Source: Bacilli bacterium
Lineage (GTDB): Bacteria; Bacillota_I; Bacilli_A; RF39; UBA660
DNA: 8,246 nt
NCBI GenBank assembly: GCA_017470045.1
Contig: JAFUFG010000251.1
Span: forward strand, 1 to 8,246
Direction: 5' to 3'
Positions 5,489 to 8,246 of this stretch are shown piece by piece; the stretch's first letter is position 1, and every line of letters starts with the position of its first letter. Position numbers and translations under genes: made by a program. A model generated the notes under the pieces. That model had not been told where the DNA came from and ran no database searches. It saw nothing but the letters and a program-made list of their open reading frames with translations.

Positions 5489-6825
5489 AAAATTAACTTG
5501 GGCCACATAATGGTGACATTGTGTTGAAAAGTTTTCTAATTGCTGGAAACTCCGACTTTCTGATATTCACGGACAATCAGCAGCTAAGTCTAAGGAATGT
5601 GCAAACAATTTTGGAGCACCTTAGAAAAGTTCAAAGATCAGACCGAAAGGTCGTAGACTATTTTGTCGAAACGGAAACTAACTTTAAAAAGTATAAAACA
5701 TGAAATGAATTGTATATCAAACAACAAATGTTATTAACGCACACACGTATATCGGTGTGCATAAAACAATTGATCCGACTGTATTTGATGGTTATTTAGG
5801 TTGTAACTGCTATGCAACACGTCCATCTTCTTACGCAAATCCTGAAACTCCATTTCAATTTGCTGTAAAAAAATACGGACCTAGTAAATTTAAACGTGTT
5901 GTATTAAAAATTTTTGATTCAGCAAAGGAAGCCTTTGATTTAGAAGCACAACTTGTTAACTTAGAATTTATAAAACGTTCAGACACGTATAATATTAATT
6001 TAGGCGGGTGCGGTGGACGTGTTGGAAAACCATTTTATCAATTTTCGTTAACTGGAGAATTATTAAAAAAGTGAGATTCTCTTGAAGATGCTGCTGAATT
6101 TTTAGATTGCCCTTGAATGAGTCTTTGAAACGCCAGTTATCATAAATTAGGTAGACGTGGATTTTATTGAAGTTACAATGAATCAATAAATGTATCTGAA
6201 TATTGTACCCAAGTTGGAATTCCTGTTTACAAATATGATGGAGAGAGCTTTAAACTACTTGAAATGTACGAGTCTCAAGGTATTGCAGCAAGAATTAATG
6301 GAGTTGATAAAGCTATGATTCAGAGAGCTGTAAGAGGCGGATATAAAGTAAATGGATTTTTTTATAGCACTACATTATTGGAAACATACTCTGGAAGAGA
6401 GACTATTTCTCTAAGATCAGGAGTATTACATGTTTACAATCTTGACGGAACATATATTACAACGTTAAATACAAAAAATGAAATTTTAGAATATTTTGGA
6501 ATCAAAACATTGGCATCTGTTCAACAAGCTATGCGTTGCGGAACACAATATAAGCATTATCAATTGTCTTTAGATAAGGTTGAAAAAATGGAACCAATTG
6601 TAGATAAAAGAAATATTCATAAACGAGTTGGACAATACAATTCTTGTGGTGATCTTGTTGAAGAATATGATACAATAACAAAAGCTAGAGAAAAACATGG
6701 TGCTGGTGTATCAAGATGTCTTAAAGGTCAACAAAAACAATGTCATGGTTTTATATTTAGATATTTATAAAAGTTAATGATATGATCTGATCTCTATGGT
6801 AACATAGAGCTAACAAACACACGTG
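5489..6825 (+). ncRNA. Group I intron 2, carrying a GIY-YIG endonuclease gene
   Basis: A 1337-nt intron. P1 is GCCTAA (5485-5490) with TTGGGC (5498-5503), with U5488-G5500 at the 5' splice site. P2 lies at about 5504-5524 with a GTGA loop. P3 is AGTTTTC (5530-5536) with GGAAACT (5673-5679). P4 is TGCTG (5541-5545) with CAGCA (5578-5582). P5 is TCCG/CGGA; P6 is a long TCTAAGG/CCTTAGA stem. P7 is AGATCA (5635-5640) with TGATCT (6783-6788). P7.1 is GACC-GAAA-GGTC (5641-5652). P8 is AACTTT (5680-5685) with AAAGTT (6770-6775), and the endonuclease gene fills its loop. P9 is 6792-6798/6803-6809 with a GTAA loop. The 3' end is placed at G6825, since P10 pairs AACTT 5495-5499 with exon GAGTT 6826-6830 and the capsid frame is kept. 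Confidence 0.9.
5700..6770 (+). CDS. Intron-encoded GIY-YIG homing endonuclease with four NUMOD1-like repeats
   Basis: A 356-aa protein from ATG 5700 to TAA 6768-6770, read with TGA as Trp at 5706, 6072, 6114, 6126 and 6168; it uses no TGG. The standard code would stop it after two residues. Residues 1-103 form the GIY-YIG nuclease domain: IVY (4-6), YIG (17-19), then VHKT, a KYGP motif near 58-61, the probable metal-binding Glu82 in LEAQLV, and N98 in DTYNINLGG. Residues 112-356 hold four NUMOD1-like HTH modules starting near 112, 176, 245 and 310, each with a 'xYxxxGxxxxxYxS' strand-turn part, a helical part and an aromatic end (for example GFYWSY, GFIFRYL). They should bind the intronless capsid target. 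The gene lies in the P8 loop of intron 2 and promotes its spread. Confidence 0.9.
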
Positions 6826-7128
6826 GAGTTACACGAAGAGGGCTATACAAAGTATCAATCGAACACGGAACGCCATAGAACATTTATCGCTACCCATCGT
6901 AACGACATCGATCTTTCTGCAATGTACAAACCTCTTGAGGATGTGTTCATTCAGATTGGTGAAGGTAAGGATGGTGGCAAGGATGATCCTGTGTTCACTT
7001 TAAAGAAAGCAGAGCAACAAGTTATTGAGAATTTCATTGAAGCTCGTGATATGGCACTTGTATGGGGTAAATCTAACGTTGACGTAAACGGAAAACCTAA
7101 GATTTACGAATCCGAAACTGGCAGACCT
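6826..7128 (+). CDS. Major capsid protein, exon 3 (codons 172-272)
   Basis: A 303-nt exon encoding 101 residues that begins ELHEEGYTKYQSNTERHRTF and ends GKPKIYESETGRP. It continues exon 2 in phase 0 (NYMP|ELHEEG). GTG 6823 looks like a start but lies in the intron. The motifs GEGKDGGKDDPVFTLKKAEQ and ALVWGKSNVDVNGKPKIYES match my memory of crAss-like capsid proteins. The Trp is TGG and codon use is again enriched for highly expressed-type codons. The 5' splice site of intron 3 follows T7128. Without splicing, translation would stop at TAG 7150-7152. Exon 4 and the rest of the capsid lie beyond the window. Confidence 0.85.
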
Positions 7129-8246
7129 AAGATAAATTGGGTCACCTATTAGTGATAATAGGTTAAATATTTTCTCTAATTGCTGGAAAGCCCTATTTCC
7201 TGATATTCTAGGGTAATCAGCAGCGAAGACTAAACAGTGTAGGTCATTTATGATAACAGTTTAGTAACGTTCAACGACCATCTCCTTTGTGAGAGTAGAT
7301 TTTATTAATCGAAACGGGAAATAACTTATGAAATATATTGTATACTTAACTAAAAACATAATTAACTCACATATTTATATTGGAGTACATAAAACAGAAG
7401 ATCCTGATGTTTGGGATTATTATTTAGGCGACGGATGTTATGCAAATAAACCAAGCTCTTATAATCATTGTAATGTTCCATTTGCTGCAGCCGTACACAA
7501 GTATGGACCTAAAAATTTTAGAAGAACTACTTTAAAAATATTCAATACACTTGATGAAGCACTACGTTTAGAAGCAATTCTTGTTGATGAACATTTTATT
7601 AGACGTAAAGATACGTATAATATCACATTAGGTGGCGGAGTACCACCTGTATTAAATAAAAAGGTTTTTCAATACGATTTGAACGGAGTGTTTGTTAAAG
7701 AATGGTTTTCTATAATAGAAGTAACAACTAATTTACATTTATGAAACGGAGCTATTAGAAAAGCGGTAAACGAAAAACAAAGTTGTGCAAATTATTACTG
7801 AACTTTTGATTTTGTAGAAAGTTTGAATATTTCTGAATATAGATTAACAAAATATAAAACACATTTGCTAGTATATAATCGAGATAAATTACTATTAAAT
7901 GAGTTTTCAAGTGTTGTAGAAGCTGGACAATTTTACGATATCGATCCTAAAGCAATTTCTAGTTGTATTTACGATAATAGTTTTTGTCAAGGTTTAATAT
8001 TCCTTCCTGTTACAAAAACTTTAGATGATTTTTTTAAAGCTATTGAAAACAGAAAGTTTGTTTGTAAAACAAAAATCTATAAGTATGATTTACATTCTGG
8101 AAATTATTTAGATGAATACGAATCAATTGCTGATGCTAAAAACGATGTCGGATTAAAATCACATGCTCCGATTATTAGAGCGGCTAAGACAGGAAAGACA
8201 TCCTCAGGATTTAGATGGTCTTATTTTAAAGTAGATAATATCTTAA
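7129..8246 (+). ncRNA. Group I intron 3, carrying a GIY-YIG endonuclease gene (3' end outside window)
   Basis: At least 1118 nt. P1 is GACCTAA (7124-7130) with TTGGGTC (7137-7143), seven pairs with U7128-G7139 at the splice site. P2 is ACCTATTA (7144-7151) with TAATAGGT (7156-7163) around GTGA. P3 is TATTTTC (7168-7174) with GGAAATA (7317-7323). P4 is TGCTG (7181-7185) with CAGCA (7218-7222). P5 is CCCTA/TAGGG; P6 is ACTAAAC/GTTTAGT. The 5' strand of P7 is in GTTCAACGACCA (7269-7280) and P7.1 follows. The 3' strand of P7, P9 and the 3' splice site lie right of the window. Layout and P2 loop match intron 2 closely; the endonuclease gene again starts just after P3, in the P8 loop. Confidence 0.88.
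7328..8246 (+). CDS. Intron-encoded GIY-YIG homing endonuclease, at least three NUMOD1-like repeats (partial)
   Basis: Starts at ATG 7328 and remains open for 306 codons to the right edge, with TGA at 7742 and 7799 read as Trp and three further Trp as TGG. Residues 1-103 are a GIY-YIG domain: IVY (4-6), YIG (17-19), VHKT, KYGP near 58-61, Glu82 in LEAILV and N98 in DTYNITLGG. By hand count it matches the intron 2 enzyme at 63 of 103 ungapped positions. NUMOD1-like modules begin near residues 112 (VFQYDLNGVFVKEW), 182 (VYNRDKLLLNEFSS) and 250 (IYKYDLHSGNYLDEYES, ending GFRWSY). Upstream of the ATG there is no Shine-Dalgarno site. It would cut capsid alleles that lack intron 3. Confidence 0.88.

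Noticed and set aside
5521..5703. A 60-codon open frame across the intron 2 core.
   Set aside because: It lies over the paired P3-P7.1 regions in another frame than exon and endonuclease, and resembles no protein I know.
5757..6770. The endonuclease of intron 2 appears as separate fragments (from 5757 and from 6264) when TGA is a stop, suggesting a pseudogene.
   Set aside because: Both pieces are in the same frame with only TGA between them; reading TGA as Trp gives one intact protein with conserved aromatic positions.
1..8246. CRISPR arrays, tRNA genes and insertion sequences.
   Set aside because: No regularly spaced repeats, no cloverleaf I could recognise (including a UCA-anticodon suppressor) and no transposase or terminal repeats were seen.

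Overview
This window looks like a piece of a crAss-like bacteriophage (Crassvirales type) of a Bacteroidota host, carrying part of its structural and probable lysis genes. The reasons are: AT-rich DNA with every gene on the + strand; two promoters of the Bacteroides -33/-7 type (TTTG, 20 nt, TATATTTG); no clear Shine-Dalgarno sites; and a run of proteins whose order and sequence resemble crAss-like phages (from memory, no search was possible), ending in an acidic scaffold-like protein followed by the major capsid protein.

The genetic code is not standard. TGA is read as tryptophan: I count 18 in-frame TGA codons spread over seven genes, while TAA and TAG act as the stops. With the standard code many genes look truncated or split; with TGA=Trp each becomes one clean ORF. 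All coordinates below use TGA=Trp.

Layout: (1) 1-1836 is a tightly packed operon: the end of a probable virion protein, a 168-aa coiled-coil protein, a 59-aa small protein, a 136-aa conserved-looking protein and a 141-aa protein with an HEKGH motif. It ends in a strong hairpin terminator at 1821-1852. (2) 1852-1883 is a promoter driving a second operon, 1901-3504: a basic disordered small protein, a four-helix membrane protein, an HTH DNA-binding protein, a coiled-coil protein with an N-terminal membrane helix, and a secreted coiled-coil protein with a C-terminal membrane helix. The membrane genes could form a holin/spanin lysis module. (3) 3512-3543 is a second, nearly identical promoter that drives the 376-aa scaffold-like gene and then the capsid gene.

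The most striking part is 4743-8246. The major capsid gene is split by three group I introns inserted after codons 21, 171 and 272, all between codons. Intron 1 (233 nt) has no ORF. Intron 2 (1337 nt) and intron 3 (runs off the window) each carry a GIY-YIG homing endonuclease with a tail of repeated NUMOD1-like DNA-binding modules, placed in the P8 loop. P1 (with the U-G pair at the 5' splice site), P2, P3, P4, P5, P6 and P7.1 can be paired by eye for the introns, with compensatory changes between them; P7, P9 and P10 can be placed in introns 1 and 2. The spliced product begins MRISGFTTIRPN..., continues across D21|F22 and P171|E172 in frame, and is still incomplete at P272 where intron 3 starts. 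No tRNA, CRISPR array or insertion sequence was seen.
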